The notes: a model not told the origin generated them from the sequence alone. Positions 9,401 through 18,195 are shown, numbered from the stretch's first letter. The stretch is 64,000 bases of DNA from Gemmatimonas phototrophica (GCF_000695095.2 NZ_CP011454.1:930001-994000), one strand, 5' to 3'. Numbers and translations are program-made.

Positions 9401-11034
9401 TGAATGGCGCCCTGCGTGTAAACAATACCCCCGCCCTCACTGCCACCGCGTCGTTGCCCATGGATCTGGCGCTGGCCAGTCGCAGCACGCGCACCATCGA
9501 CGAGCCGCTCACGGGTCGTATTCAGGCCAATCGCACCGATCTCACGCTGCTCGAAGCGCTGTTCCCCGATATCACGCGGGCGCGTGGAACGCTGGAAACG
9601 GATGTGCAACTCACCGGCACGTGGAAGCGCCCGCGGCTCCGCGGGCAGGTGCGCATGGATGGGGCGGCGCTCTCGCTGGAGAATCTCGGTATTCGCCTGG
9701 AAAATGCGACCGCCGATATCGGACTGACGGGGGACAGTATTCTCGTCCGTCGTTTCGGAGCGGTGAGTGGCGCGGCCACCGATACACTTGGGATCTCGGG
9801 GGTCATTGGGATCACGGAAATCGACAACCCGACGTTCAACCTGCGGCTGGCGGCCAACAACTTCCTCGCGGTAGACAAGGCGCGTTCGGCCACGCTGACG
9901 TTGACCACCACCACGCCCATCACCCTCACCGGCTCCAGCGACGCGGCGCGCCTGCGTGGGGCGGTGCGCGTCGATCGTGGTCGCGTGTACATCAGCCAGC
10001 TCACGCAGCGTCGGGCGCTCGATCTGAGCGACAACCTCGATCTGGTGGACACCACCCGACTGGCCATGAACGCGCTGCTCCCCAATGCCCCCAACATGCT
10101 CATGCGGAATCTGCAGTTGGACAACGTGCGCATTGGTATCGGGGATGACGTGTGGCTGCGTTCGCCGGAAGCCAACCTGAAACTTGGCGGACAGCTGCGG
10201 GTCACGCGGGCCCTCTCCCGCAATGGCGCGGGGGCGCAGTTGGCCCTGTCGGATTCGCTCACGGTGGAGCGTGGCACCTACCAGCTCAACCTCGGGCTGG
10301 CGCGCCCCAGCTTTGAGGTGGAGCGCGGGCTGGTGCGGTTCTTTGGCGATCCGGAGCTCACGCCCACGTTGGACATTGCGGCGCTGCACACCATTCGCGA
10401 AACGCGGGCGAATTCGAATCAGCAGAACGTGCGCATTCGGGTGAACATCGGGGGGACCGTGGATCGCCCCACGTTAGCGCTCACCAGTGCCGACAATCCG
10501 CCGCTGCCGGAAAGCGACATGCTGAGCTATCTGGTGACGGGCGAACCGGCGTATACGGTGCTCGGCAGCACCTATGCTGAGCAGGGCGCGACGTTGGCGC
10601 TGCGGTTGGCGGGGTCGTATCTGTCGAGCCGTCTGGCGGGCGGGCGCTTTGATGTGGTGCAGGTGGAACCCACTGCGCTGAATCCCGGGGATGCCGCCAA
10701 CCTGCGTCAGAACGGGCTGGGCATCCTGGCCTCCACCCGTGTTGGCGTGGGCGGACAGGTGGCGCGGAACACGTTCCTCACCTTCAGCACCGGCCTCTGC
10801 GGCCTGGCCCCGCAAAACGGCGGCGGCAGCGGCGACGCCCTCTCGCTGTTTGCGCAGGGACTGGGGGTCAAGGTGGAGCGGCGCTTCGAGGGAGGGCTCT
10901 CCGTGTCCGCTGGCGTCGAGCCAGGCTCCAGCGCCCAAGCCTGCGGACGGCTGGGGATCAGCCGCACCTTCCAGCAGACCCCGCCCCAAGTGGGCATCGA
11001 CTTCTTCAGACTCTGGACGTTTTCGAGGTTCTGA
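6436..11034 (+). CDS. TamB-like translocation and assembly module protein
   Basis: The start at 6436 gives 1532 residues. One N-terminal membrane anchor (about residues 7-27, rich in V, L and A) is followed by a very long repetitive beta-strand region of the AsmA/TamB kind and a C-terminal TamB (DUF490) domain over roughly the last 400 residues. The protein ends in a phenylalanine. TamB spans the periplasm from the inner membrane and docks on TamA. The tamA stop lies 25 nt upstream, so the two are cotranscribed. An upstream in-frame alternative start at 6394 would overlap tamA and lacks support. Confidence 0.88.
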   Translation: MTPRRRTIVLGTAAVLLSLLVAVVGGIVSLTQTDSGRALILRTVLPLARAALPGRLYVGKVGGNLFNDITIDSVDVRAPDGTPFLSTGPIRVQFDPRDLLDARIAITSLDVTRPIINLVDYGKDDWNWRRALQRNRGKKKAPSTSRFGKYIVIDTVSLHEATFVMHLPWQLPDSLKGAKRDSALAYNLGRLDGEVRREDGRLVRIYRFVRGNVAMGRTRLAHPDSAGMRIPMRRLDVMWIYPPFWFKDLSGDFRRLGDSLWVDSAKFDLPRSKARGTAKIVWGSNLPVRYDVRLQLDTVALSDLAWIDETVPHTGGGKASLTMRNDPDNLNIIEYAITNMDARSLKSRIRGNMTWGVGGFVTRLTNVNLDLEPAHTDLLKWFNGEPFPYDWRGEVRGKVVARGGYVTDWTLDDAQLVFSDAHVPGAVSRGRAAGALNIFQPAEAILKGLDLRIDYLDFRTPRYVNPVFAELNGFARGTVRLDSLWYDAWFRDADLELVDGPGQPSRFTGAGRYTLVPEGVLFDVDLQALPLSYTTLSNSYPNMPLRGSAVGRIQAKGMAEKFDLQTTLSGEGGELSFTGVADALEPAMGATGTWRVRGGNLQALFGTSAMPTSTLNMTGTVDLLGEVDAMGEFINSTIKGPLTATIDQFSRIADARVFGGSASIRFDAGVARVDTLTVESSALRMVVRGGVGLDRSKRDSLRFSVLVDSLGGLRPWLSPSDSTKKAFILPADTLRGTMELTGSLFGSIDTLDTDGMDLDARGDFRDLVVASSRSVRAAFDLNVKDVLRGANGLLTASADSAYVAGIDVASASARSTLRGGLADRFLFSLRTPSESRIALAGGVSRRGDSTDVRIDTLTVRVDSASARPRGFLLAGPSTLRLLTNGEGMLDSLVLQHTDTGRLSLTGQLAQNGIVSGRLDATAVPLGDVGRLLRRSGLAKGTMTAQAVVSGTREQPRMDGTIMLQDAVAGRVRLGELTASAHYDSLRLSLNGALRVNNTPALTATASLPMDLALASRSTRTIDEPLTGRIQANRTDLTLLEALFPDITRARGTLETDVQLTGTWKRPRLRGQVRMDGAALSLENLGIRLENATADIGLTGDSILVRRFGAVSGAATDTLGISGVIGITEIDNPTFNLRLAANNFLAVDKARSATLTLTTTTPITLTGSSDAARLRGAVRVDRGRVYISQLTQRRALDLSDNLDLVDTTRLAMNALLPNAPNMLMRNLQLDNVRIGIGDDVWLRSPEANLKLGGQLRVTRALSRNGAGAQLALSDSLTVERGTYQLNLGLARPSFEVERGLVRFFGDPELTPTLDIAALHTIRETRANSNQQNVRIRVNIGGTVDRPTLALTSADNPPLPESDMLSYLVTGEPAYTVLGSTYAEQGATLALRLAGSYLSSRLAGGRFDVVQVEPTALNPGDAANLRQNGLGILASTRVGVGGQVARNTFLTFSTGLCGLAPQNGGGSGDALSLFAQGLGVKVERRFEGGLSVSAGVEPGSSAQACGRLGISRTFQQTPPQVGIDFFRLWTFSRF

Positions 11035-11035
11035 T

Positions 11036-11076
11036 TTCGCGGATCTGAGATCGCGGATCTGAGATCGCGGATCTGA
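11036..11076. repeat. Tandem 14-bp (2 x 7) repeat after tamB
   Basis: Directly after the tamB stop the unit GATCGCGGATCTGA occurs three times, the first with a changed start. Each unit is two heptamers, GATCGCG and GATCTGA. It introduces the non-coding gap 11035-11412, the rest of which holds the dispersed repeat at 11104-11273 and a CT-rich stretch; I see no gene in it. Confidence 0.75.
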
Positions 11077-11103
11077 GACTGCCGACTCGAGATGTAGAGG
11101 TCC

Positions 11104-11273
11104 GAGCGTTGCGAGTCGCGAGGTGCGATGGATATCGACTGTGCGAGGCCCGATAACCACGATGGTGAGAGGTCCGAGCAGTTCCTCCGCGCGTGTGTGC
11201 CCCCCACCGACACCGCCAAAACAGCGCCCGTTCCCGCCGTTACCCGGTAACCCCATAACTCATAACGCCGTTT
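11104..11273. repeat. Dispersed ~190-bp intergenic repeat, copy B
   Basis: Homologous to 2304-2494 with shared blocks in the same order, and ending in a TTACCCGGTAACCCC / CATAACTCATAACG tract. It lies between tamB and the hybrid kinase. The frame from the ATG of the shared GATGGATATCGA block stays open to a TAA as in copy A, but the alignment needs single-base gaps that shift frame, so coding is unlikely. Confidence 0.65.
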
Positions 11274-11412
11274 CCGTCGCCCCTCTCGCCTCACAAATCT
11301 GACCTCTGACTCCCGCCTCTCCCGTCTCTCGTCTCAGTACCGAGACGAGCCAAGGTAACGCGCCGTTCATGCTGCGTCGGTTAGTTTCCGAGTTCCCAGC
11401 TGGCTCGTCCTT

Positions 11413-14400
11413 GTGGTGCCCATGATCCAGACGTTTACGCCGTCCACGGCGACGGCCATCAAGTCGTTGCACGATATGCTCGACGCGATCGATCGCGCCG
11501 AGTCTACAGGTGCGCGCGTGCAGGTGGCGGCGAATCTGCTGCACGAGATGGGTTTCGACCGGGTCGTGCTGACGCTGCGGGATCCCTCGCTCAACCCCAC
11601 CGTCGTGGCCCATGCCGGCAAGACGGACATGGCGTCGCTGACCGGGCTGGGGCTCAAACCGTTGCCGGGCGCCGTTTGGCGTCGGCGCTTGCCCCATCTT
11701 GAGCGCTTCCGGGTGGGCGATCTCTGTCTGCTGGACGGGAGCGATGAGTGGGTGGCCCGCGAGTTTTTCGGTGCGGATCCCTCGCCCGCCGGCGATGGGC
11801 AGAGCTGGCTTCCCACGGATCTGATTGTCGCGATTATGCGCGGGCCGAGGCAGGACGTGATCGGCACCATCAAGCTGGCCGGTGCCCGCGACGGGCGGCG
11901 CCCCAGTGATGCGCGCCGTCGTGACCTCGCTGCCATTGTGCGTCACCTGACGGCGCGGGTGTCGTACGACGCGCTGGAAGCGCTGGCCATGTTGCGTCAC
12001 GAACGGTTGTCGCTGCTGCAGGAAGCCGGCGCGTCACTGACACGTTCGCTTGACGAACAGGAGATCATGCGCGAGCTCGCGCGCCAGGTGCAGCGCGCCA
12101 TTCGGTGCGACGGTATCGCCGTGCTAGTCCCTGATTTGCAGCACGATATTCTCACCACGGCCTTGCGGCTGTTGCGTGGGGTGGAGCGCCCGCGCGGCCA
12201 GGTGCGCCTCGGGGAAGGGTTGGTGGCGGAAGTGGCGCGTACCGGGCGTCCGGTACGGGTGGGCGATCGTGAGGCCGACCGCGCCCGCGAGAAGGCGGGG
12301 CTCGCCCCGCCGCTGTCGATGTACGATATCGTCGGCGAATCGGGAGCGGCCACGAGTGCCGTGGCGGTGCCCATTCGCGTTGGGATCCGTCTGCTGGGCG
12401 TGCTGGCCGTGCACTCCACCAACGCCGACATGTACACGGCGGAAGACGAGGAGATGCTGGCCACGATGGCGTCGCAGGCCGCGACAGCCATTGCGAATGC
12501 CCGCCGCTACGCCGAGAGCGAGCGCGAACGCCGCACCACGGAAGCGCTCGCCGATGTGGCGCGCGCCGTGGGCGAGTCGCTGCGCCTCGGCGAAGTGCTG
12601 CGCCTCATTCTGCGCCATGCCGTCTCGCTGCTCAACGTGGAGGGCGCCTGCATTGCCCTGCGCACTGGCGACTATCTCCACATCGTGGCGTCCATCGGAA
12701 CGGCCGATGTGCTGAGCGGGGTGCACCTCCCCATCAACGCGAGCCTGATCGGGCGGTCGGTTCTTACGAACGATCTCATTCTGGTGAATGAGTTCAGTGG
12801 CGACAATGCGCTGAACCGGTCGGTGCAGCATCTGATGCGCATTCAGCGCACGCTGATTGCGCCGTTTGTGACGGGCGGCGGCACCATTGGCGCCATCTCC
12901 ATTCTCAATCGCGAGAAGCCGTTCGACGGAGAAGATGCCAAGGTGTTGCAGCGGCTGGCCGATCATGTGTCGGTGGCCATTGTGAACGCTCGGCTCTTTG
13001 AGGAAATCGAAAAAGCCACGCGTGAATGGAAGGTGGCCTTTGACAGTACTGCCAGCGGCATCGTGGTGCTGGAGGAATCGCTCACGGTCAGCCGCTGCAA
13101 CACACGGGCGGCCGAGTTGTGCGGCTTCAGCATTCCCGGGTTGCTGGGGCGTCGTTTCCGCGATGCGCTGGTTGGTGCCGGCGACTCACCGGAAGGGCAC
13201 CAGCTTGACGCCTTCATTTCACGCGCGCTCATCGACGGTGTGCCGGTACGCGGCACCGTGCGCGACATGGCGACCGGGCGCTTGTTCTCGCTGCTGGCGG
13301 CGTCGCATCCCGATGGCGGGTGTGTCATCACGTTTGACGACGTCACCGAAACCGCCCGCCTGGCGGAGCAGCACCGCAAAGTCCTCGATACCGTCTCCGA
13401 CGCGATTGTCATCACCGGGCTCGATGGGCGAATCATCTTCGCCAATCCGGCGGCGCATACCCTGTTCGGGCGGGGCAACCTTGTCGGGGAGTCCGCGTCG
13501 CGGCTGGTGTCAGATGGTTCGCGGCTGGAGGTCGAAGAGCATGAGCAGGCCGGCCGCCGCGGCGAAAGCCGTCGGTACGAATGCGAAGTCATGCACGCCG
13601 ACGGGTCCGCACGCATCGTTCAGGTCAGTAGTGCACCGTTGCACGAATTGCACGAAGTCACCGGAACGGTGTCCTGTCTGCGCGATGTAACGGCGCAGCG
13701 CGCTGATGCTCAGGCGCGCCAGCGCAGCGAAGAGCTGTACCGCCGACTCGTGGAGAGTGCAACCGACGCCATCTTCACGGTGGACGCTGACGGCCGTTTC
13801 ACCAGCGTCAATGCCGGCTTCCTCAAGGAAGCGGGGCTCTCGCGTGACCAGGTGCTGGGGCAGCATTATCTCGCGCTGGTGGATCCGATGGATCGCCCGG
13901 TGGCCGACCGCGAGATGCGCGCGACGCTCGCTGGCGAGCGGCGACGGGCCCAGGTCCGCTGCATTGGCGTGAGTGGATCACGACTGACCATGGTCACCAC
14001 GGCCCCGTTCGAGGACAGCGGCCAGGTGGTTGGGGCGCTCGGCATTGTCCGGGACATCACGAACGACGAAGTCCGACGCGAGGCCACCCTGCAACAGGCG
14101 CGACTCGCGGCCGTGGGGCAGTCGTTGGGACGTGTGGCCAATGAACTGAACAATCCGCTGGCCAGCCTGCTGGCCGTGGCGGAATTGCAAATCAGTTCGC
14201 CCACGATGGGAAGCGAGGACCGTCGCGCCGTGTCACAGATTGTCGAGGAGGCCAGACGCGCCTCGCAGATCGTGGGGCAGTTGCTCGATACCACCGGCGA
14301 AGCGCCACAGTTGGGCGGTACGCGTGCCCCGGTGGATGTGACCACGGTGCTGAAGCGCGCGCTGGATCATCACAGCTACACCTTGCGTTCCCTCGATGTC

Positions 14401-15243
14401 ACGGTGGAAAGCGACCTGGCGTCTGCCCTCCGATTGGTGGACGGCGACCGTCTGCAGCTGCAGCAGGTGATTTCCAATCTCATCACCAACGCCGAGCAGG
14501 CGTTGAGTGAACATCACGGGCGACGCGAACTGCGGGTGACCTCCGCCATGGATGGGGAGCGCGTTCGGATTACCGTGAAGGACTCCGGGCCCGGCATTCA
14601 GCCGCAGCACCTGAGCCGGCTGATGGAACCGATGTTCACGACACGCGGATCGCGTGGCCACCGCGGCCTCGGGCTCACGATCACGCACACGATCGTTCGT
14701 GACCATGGTGGGCACCTCGAGGTGCACTCCACGCCGGGAGACGGGGCCGAGTTTACCATCGTCCTGCCTGCCCTCCCGGCCCATGTGAAGGGGCCCAATG
14801 CCGCCGGCGGTACTGCGGCTCAGCTGGAAGTCACGCCGGTGGATACGCAGGCGATCCCTGATGAGCAGTCGCGTGGCGAGGCCATTCTGCTCATCGAAGA
14901 TGAACACACGTTGCGCGCTGCCATCAGCCGGTTCCTGCGTAGCAGCGGGTACGTCGTGGAGGTCGTCGACAACGGCAGCGCGGCCCTCGACCTGCTCAAT
15001 AGCAAGCGCTTCGATCTCATTCTGCTCGATTTGCGCATGAAGGGCATTACGGGGGAGGATGTGTACGAAACCATGCAGGCCATGCACCCGGAGCAGTCGT
15101 CCAAGGTGGTGTTCATGACCGGTGATCTGCACAGCCCTCAGGCCTCCCGCTTCATTCGTCTGACCGGACGCCCGGTGCTGGCCAAGCCGTTTACGCTGGC
15201 CGAATTGGCGCAACGCGTACAGCAGCTGCTGGCCTCCCAGTAG
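11413..15243 (+). CDS. Multi-sensor hybrid histidine kinase, phosphoacceptor His replaced by Asn
   Basis: The 1276-residue cytoplasmic protein has no membrane segment. Order: three GAF-like regions (about 20-185, 215-370, 385-530), three PAS domains (about 535-655, 660-765, 770-885), a dimerisation region (895-960), an ATPase domain (1000-1115) and a receiver (1150-1273). The ATPase domain has an N-box with NLITNAEQAL, DSGPGI and GLGLTI. The receiver has the acidic pair, the phosphoacceptor aspartate in LILLDLRMKG, and KPFT. The H-box reads RVANELNNPLASL: the expected His is Asn910 (AAT at 14140-14142). Autophosphorylation by the usual route is therefore doubtful. GTG at 11413 and ATG at 11422 are both possible starts; a TAGTTT at 11382 may be the -10. 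Confidence 0.88.
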   Translation: MVPMIQTFTPSTATAIKSLHDMLDAIDRAESTGARVQVAANLLHEMGFDRVVLTLRDPSLNPTVVAHAGKTDMASLTGLGLKPLPGAVWRRRLPHLERFRVGDLCLLDGSDEWVAREFFGADPSPAGDGQSWLPTDLIVAIMRGPRQDVIGTIKLAGARDGRRPSDARRRDLAAIVRHLTARVSYDALEALAMLRHERLSLLQEAGASLTRSLDEQEIMRELARQVQRAIRCDGIAVLVPDLQHDILTTALRLLRGVERPRGQVRLGEGLVAEVARTGRPVRVGDREADRAREKAGLAPPLSMYDIVGESGAATSAVAVPIRVGIRLLGVLAVHSTNADMYTAEDEEMLATMASQAATAIANARRYAESERERRTTEALADVARAVGESLRLGEVLRLILRHAVSLLNVEGACIALRTGDYLHIVASIGTADVLSGVHLPINASLIGRSVLTNDLILVNEFSGDNALNRSVQHLMRIQRTLIAPFVTGGGTIGAISILNREKPFDGEDAKVLQRLADHVSVAIVNARLFEEIEKATREWKVAFDSTASGIVVLEESLTVSRCNTRAAELCGFSIPGLLGRRFRDALVGAGDSPEGHQLDAFISRALIDGVPVRGTVRDMATGRLFSLLAASHPDGGCVITFDDVTETARLAEQHRKVLDTVSDAIVITGLDGRIIFANPAAHTLFGRGNLVGESASRLVSDGSRLEVEEHEQAGRRGESRRYECEVMHADGSARIVQVSSAPLHELHEVTGTVSCLRDVTAQRADAQARQRSEELYRRLVESATDAIFTVDADGRFTSVNAGFLKEAGLSRDQVLGQHYLALVDPMDRPVADREMRATLAGERRRAQVRCIGVSGSRLTMVTTAPFEDSGQVVGALGIVRDITNDEVRREATLQQARLAAVGQSLGRVANELNNPLASLLAVAELQISSPTMGSEDRRAVSQIVEEARRASQIVGQLLDTTGEAPQLGGTRAPVDVTTVLKRALDHHSYTLRSLDVTVESDLASALRLVDGDRLQLQQVISNLITNAEQALSEHHGRRELRVTSAMDGERVRITVKDSGPGIQPQHLSRLMEPMFTTRGSRGHRGLGLTITHTIVRDHGGHLEVHSTPGDGAEFTIVLPALPAHVKGPNAAGGTAAQLEVTPVDTQAIPDEQSRGEAILLIEDEHTLRAAISRFLRSSGYVVEVVDNGSAALDLLNSKRFDLILLDLRMKGITGEDVYETMQAMHPEQSSKVVFMTGDLHSPQASRFIRLTGRPVLAKPFTLAELAQRVQQLLASQ

Positions 15244-15251
15244 CGTCGCAG

Positions 15252-15257
15252 TAACTT
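15252..15257 (+). promoter_or_regulatory. -10 box (TAACTT) of NlpC/P60 gene
   Basis: TAACTT lies 6 nt before the GTG at 15264 and just after the kinase stop codon. It suggests a separate leaderless transcript and supports the GTG start. Confidence 0.45.
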
Positions 15258-15263
15258 TTCAGG

Positions 15264-16037
15264 GTGACTTCCCTGACGCTTTCCACCGCCGATCGCTTCA
15301 CGGTGCGATCGGCCATTGCCCCGCTCCTTGGCGAGGCGAGGATTTCCGCCTCGCTCACCTCCCAGCTGCTGGGGGGCGAAGTCGTGCACCTGGTAGACGG
15401 TCGCGGCGATTGGCTGCGCGTGCGTGGTGCCGACGAGTACGAAGGCTGGACGCACGTGGGTTACCTCATGCCGTGCAACGGGACCGAGGGCACGTGGCGT
15501 ATTTCGCTGGGGTGTGTCACCCGCGATGCGCACGGGACGACTCGGCGTTGGCCCTTGGGGGCGCGCTTGGCGCCAACACATGAGGTGCTTGACGGTGACG
15601 CCATTGCGTTGGAGGCCCGCGCCTCGCGTTTCCCGCGCGCCGTGCAGGCCATCGCCGACAGCGCCGCCACGCTGTTCACCGGCGCCAGCTATCAGTGGGG
15701 CGGTGTGACCCCCTGGGGCGTGGACTGCTCGGGGTTGGTGCAGCGCGTGCTGGCACTGCATGGCGTACCACTCCCGCGCGACGCCTGGCAGCAGGCTGAA
15801 GCCACCACGCCGGTGCACGACGATGCGGCGGCGCTGCATGCCCCCGGCGATCTCCTGTTCTTCTCGGACCGCGACGACCGCCGCATCACGCATGTCGGCA
15901 TCTCGCTCGGCGAGCGTCGCATGGTCCACAGTGCGCTCACCCGCGGTGGAGTGGCCATTGAGCAGATGGACCAGGACGAGCCCTACGTGGCGCGACTGCG
16001 GGCGCAGTGCACCGGAGTGCACCGCATAGGGGGATAG
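15264..16037 (+). CDS. NlpC/P60-family cell-wall endopeptidase with SH3-like N-terminus
   Basis: The 257-residue protein has an N-terminal bacterial SH3-like region (about 1-120, with WLRVRGADEYEGWTHVGYL) and a C-terminal NlpC/P60 (C40) peptidase domain. The catalytic cysteine is Cys155 in GVDCSGLVQR, and the catalytic histidine is in THVGISLG. Such enzymes cleave the D-Glu/diamino-acid bond in peptidoglycan peptides, often after recycling. No signal peptide is seen, unlike most wall-acting members, so a cytoplasmic recycling role or a missed upstream start is possible. It follows the hybrid kinase by 20 nt and is convergent with the DUF6941 gene. Confidence 0.88.
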   Translation: MTSLTLSTADRFTVRSAIAPLLGEARISASLTSQLLGGEVVHLVDGRGDWLRVRGADEYEGWTHVGYLMPCNGTEGTWRISLGCVTRDAHGTTRRWPLGARLAPTHEVLDGDAIALEARASRFPRAVQAIADSAATLFTGASYQWGGVTPWGVDCSGLVQRVLALHGVPLPRDAWQQAEATTPVHDDAAALHAPGDLLFFSDRDDRRITHVGISLGERRMVHSALTRGGVAIEQMDQDEPYVARLRAQCTGVHRIGG

Positions 16038-16042
16038 GGCCG

Positions 16043-16474
16043 TCAGCTCACCATCGCCGGCGGCTGCGTGGGCAGCGCGGGCGCCTGACCGCCGTGTACC
16101 TGCAGCGTGCAGGTGGCGGTATGCTGTGATCCGACATTGATGATCATGCGATACTCGCCGGTGACATCGAGTGGCAGATCGAGCTGAATGATGACCGGCA
16201 TGTCGATCTCACTCGTGCCGGCCGGTGCCGCGCCAACTTCGAGTTCGGCCTGTGAGCTCCACAATTCGTTGCCACGCGGATTCATCCAGCGCAACGTGAG
16301 CGGGTGGACTCCCACATCCTGTGAGGTGGCCTTGAGGCGCAACACGAAGGTGGTGCGGGGATGCAGGGTAGGGAACTGGCCAACCTGCACGGCGTCAAAG
16401 ACGCCGAGGATGTTGAGCTTCCCTTCCTGGGAGATGTTCGCCGCGTCGGCGAAGAGCGCAAAGGAGACATGCAT
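16043..16474 (-). CDS. DUF6941 family protein
   Basis: The 143-residue protein opens with HVSFALFADAANISQEGKLN, which matches the DUF6941 pattern; the family has no known function. The rest is predicted beta-rich, with no signal peptide or membrane segment. The ATG at 16474 is chosen because TATCTT sits 6 nt before it; an in-frame upstream ATG (16492) overlaps that box. It is divergent from the EamA transporter with about 60 bp between starts. Role unknown. Confidence 0.75.
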   Translation of the reverse strand: MHVSFALFADAANISQEGKLNILGVFDAVQVGQFPTLHPRTTFVLRLKATSQDVGVHPLTLRWMNPRGNELWSSQAELEVGAAPAGTSEIDMPVIIQLDLPLDVTGEYRMIINVGSQHTATCTLQVHGGQAPALPTQPPAMVS

Positions 16475-16480
16475 CCGGTG

Positions 16481-16486
16481 AAGATA
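16481..16486 (-). promoter_or_regulatory. -10 box (TATCTT) of DUF6941 gene
   Basis: TATCTT on the minus strand, 6 nt before the ATG at 16474; no Shine-Dalgarno. Confidence 0.45.
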
Positions 16487-16523
16487 ACCCACCTCGCGCT
16501 ACCCCGGGTGCCGCTGCCCTGCC

Positions 16524-16529
16524 TACATT
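16524..16529 (+). promoter_or_regulatory. -10 box (TACATT) of EamA transporter gene
   Basis: TACATT ends 5 nt before the ATG at 16535, back to back with the DUF6941 promoter. Confidence 0.45.
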
Positions 16530-16534
16530 GGAAG

Positions 16535-17509
16535 ATGTCGTCTCCGTCCTCCTCACCGGCCGCCGCCGAGCGTCGCCAGCCTCCCGCCGTCGCGACCCCG
16601 AACGGGTTCGGTATGACGGACGCCGGCCTGGTGCTCATGGCGACCATCTGGGGAGTGAACTACAGCGTGGTGAAGGCCGGGCTGCAGGCCATGACCCCGC
16701 TGTCGTTCACTGCAGTGCGCATGGTGTTCGCGGCGCTCGTGCTCTTTGCCGTGGCGCAATTCATCCGCGATGCGTGGCCCTCGCGTCGCGATGCGCTCCA
16801 GCTGTTTCTGCTCGGCCTGCTGGGCAATGGCTTTTATCAGCTGCTGTTCATCTCGGGCATGGCCCGTACGCGGGCCGGTGTGGCCGCGCTCATCGTCGCC
16901 GCCGGGCCAGCCTGGATTGCCATCATGTCCCGCATGTTGGGGCGCGAACGCGTGTCGCGTCTGGGATGGGGCGGGATTGGCTTGCAGCTGGTGGGTGTTG
17001 TCTGCGTGGTGGGCAGTACGCAGGGGTTTGAAGGCGGCGAGCAGGGGCTCATTGGCGCCGTGCTCATCTCGGCCGGCAGTATCGCGTGGGCGCTGTACAG
17101 CGTGCTGCTGCAGCCGTACACGCAGCGGGCCCACGCCCTGCATCTCTCGGCCATTACACTCGCCAGTGGCGCGCTGATGATGGCCATCGTTGGCTTGCCT
17201 GACATGCTGCGTCTCGACTGGGGCGCGGTGAGTCGTACCGGTTGGGGGGCGGTCGCCTATTCGGCGCTGGGCGCCATGGTGGTGGGGTACATGTTGTTCT
17301 ACCACGGCGTTCGGGTGCTGGGCCCCACCAAGACGGCCATGTATGGCAATCTCCAGCCCATCATTGCCATCGCCGTTGCGTGGGCCATGCTGCACGAGAC
17401 GCCCACCAGCTGGCAGCTGCTCGGGGCTGGATTCATCATGGCGGGGCTGCTCGTCTCGCGGACTGCCAAAGTCCGACCGGCCCCGGAAGCCCTGGAGGAA
17501 GCGGCATGA
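16535..17509 (+). CDS. EamA/DMT-superfamily membrane transporter
   Basis: From the ATG at 16535 the product is 324 residues with about ten hydrophobic segments, arranged as two EamA repeats. The first repeat starts with GLVLMATIWGVNYSVVKAGL and the second carries YGNLQPIIAIAVAWAMLHE. Members export or import small metabolites such as amino acids; the substrate here is not evident. The N-terminal 25 residues are Ser/Pro/Ala-rich and may be dispensable; ATG 16613 is an alternative start. The stop overlaps the start of the HAD gene by 4 nt (ATGA), so the two are translationally coupled. Confidence 0.87.
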   Translation: MSSPSSSPAAAERRQPPAVATPNGFGMTDAGLVLMATIWGVNYSVVKAGLQAMTPLSFTAVRMVFAALVLFAVAQFIRDAWPSRRDALQLFLLGLLGNGFYQLLFISGMARTRAGVAALIVAAGPAWIAIMSRMLGRERVSRLGWGGIGLQLVGVVCVVGSTQGFEGGEQGLIGAVLISAGSIAWALYSVLLQPYTQRAHALHLSAITLASGALMMAIVGLPDMLRLDWGAVSRTGWGAVAYSALGAMVVGYMLFYHGVRVLGPTKTAMYGNLQPIIAIAVAWAMLHETPTSWQLLGAGFIMAGLLVSRTAKVRPAPEALEEAA

Positions 17510-18195
17510 AGGTGGTGTTGTTTGATATCGATGGCACGTTGCTGCGCACGGACGGTGCCGGGCGTCGCTCCATGGAGCATGCCCTGTTTACCGTGTTCGG
17601 GGCGCACGGCGATCCCGCGTATCGCTACGATGGCAAGACGGATCGCCAGATCACCCGCGAACAGATGCGCTGGGCCGGTGTCTCCGATGACGTGATTGAC
17701 GCCCGCATGCACGACGTGTTCAGTCTGTACGCCGAACGGCTGGCGCAGGAACTGGCGAGCGGAACGGAGCAGGCCGTGCTCATGGAAGGAATTCCGCCGT
17801 TGCTCGAACGGCTCGGGGCGCACGAGCACGTCACCCTGGGGTTGCTCACGGGCAATATCGAGCAGGGCGCAAAGCAGAAAATTCACGCCGTGAAGCTGGC
17901 CTGGGAGCAGTTCCTGGTGAACGCCTTTGGCAGCGATCACGAACACCGGCCCATGTTGCCGGCCGTGGCGCAGCAGCGTGCCCAGGCGCTGCTGGGTCGG
18001 GAGATCCCCGGTGAACAGATGGTGATCATTGGCGATACGCCGGCTGATATCCATTGTGGTCGATCGCTCAACGTTCGCGCCATTGGCGTGGCGACGGGGC
18101 GCTACTCGGTGAGCGAACTGTTGGCGCACGACCCGGCGGCGGTGTTTGCCACGCTTGCCAATACGGATGCCGTGGTGGAGAGCATCCTCGCGTGA
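17506..18195 (+). CDS. HAD-superfamily phosphatase, phosphoglycolate-phosphatase-like
   Basis: The 229-residue cytoplasmic hydrolase carries motif I as FDIDGTLLRT (both catalytic aspartates), motif II as LLTGN, and motif IV as IIGDTPADI. The helical cap between motifs I and II is of the beta-phosphoglucomutase/phosphoglycolate phosphatase type. Substrate cannot be told from the sequence. The ATG overlaps the EamA stop. The unknown gene at 18227 follows 31 nt later, and all three may form one transcript. Confidence 0.87.
   Translation: MKVVLFDIDGTLLRTDGAGRRSMEHALFTVFGAHGDPAYRYDGKTDRQITREQMRWAGVSDDVIDARMHDVFSLYAERLAQELASGTEQAVLMEGIPPLLERLGAHEHVTLGLLTGNIEQGAKQKIHAVKLAWEQFLVNAFGSDHEHRPMLPAVAQQRAQALLGREIPGEQMVIIGDTPADIHCGRSLNVRAIGVATGRYSVSELLAHDPAAVFATLANTDAVVESILA

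Noticed and set aside
8662-10389. 575-codon antisense frame within tamB
   Set aside because: No start signal or motif; tamB codons explain the lack of stops.
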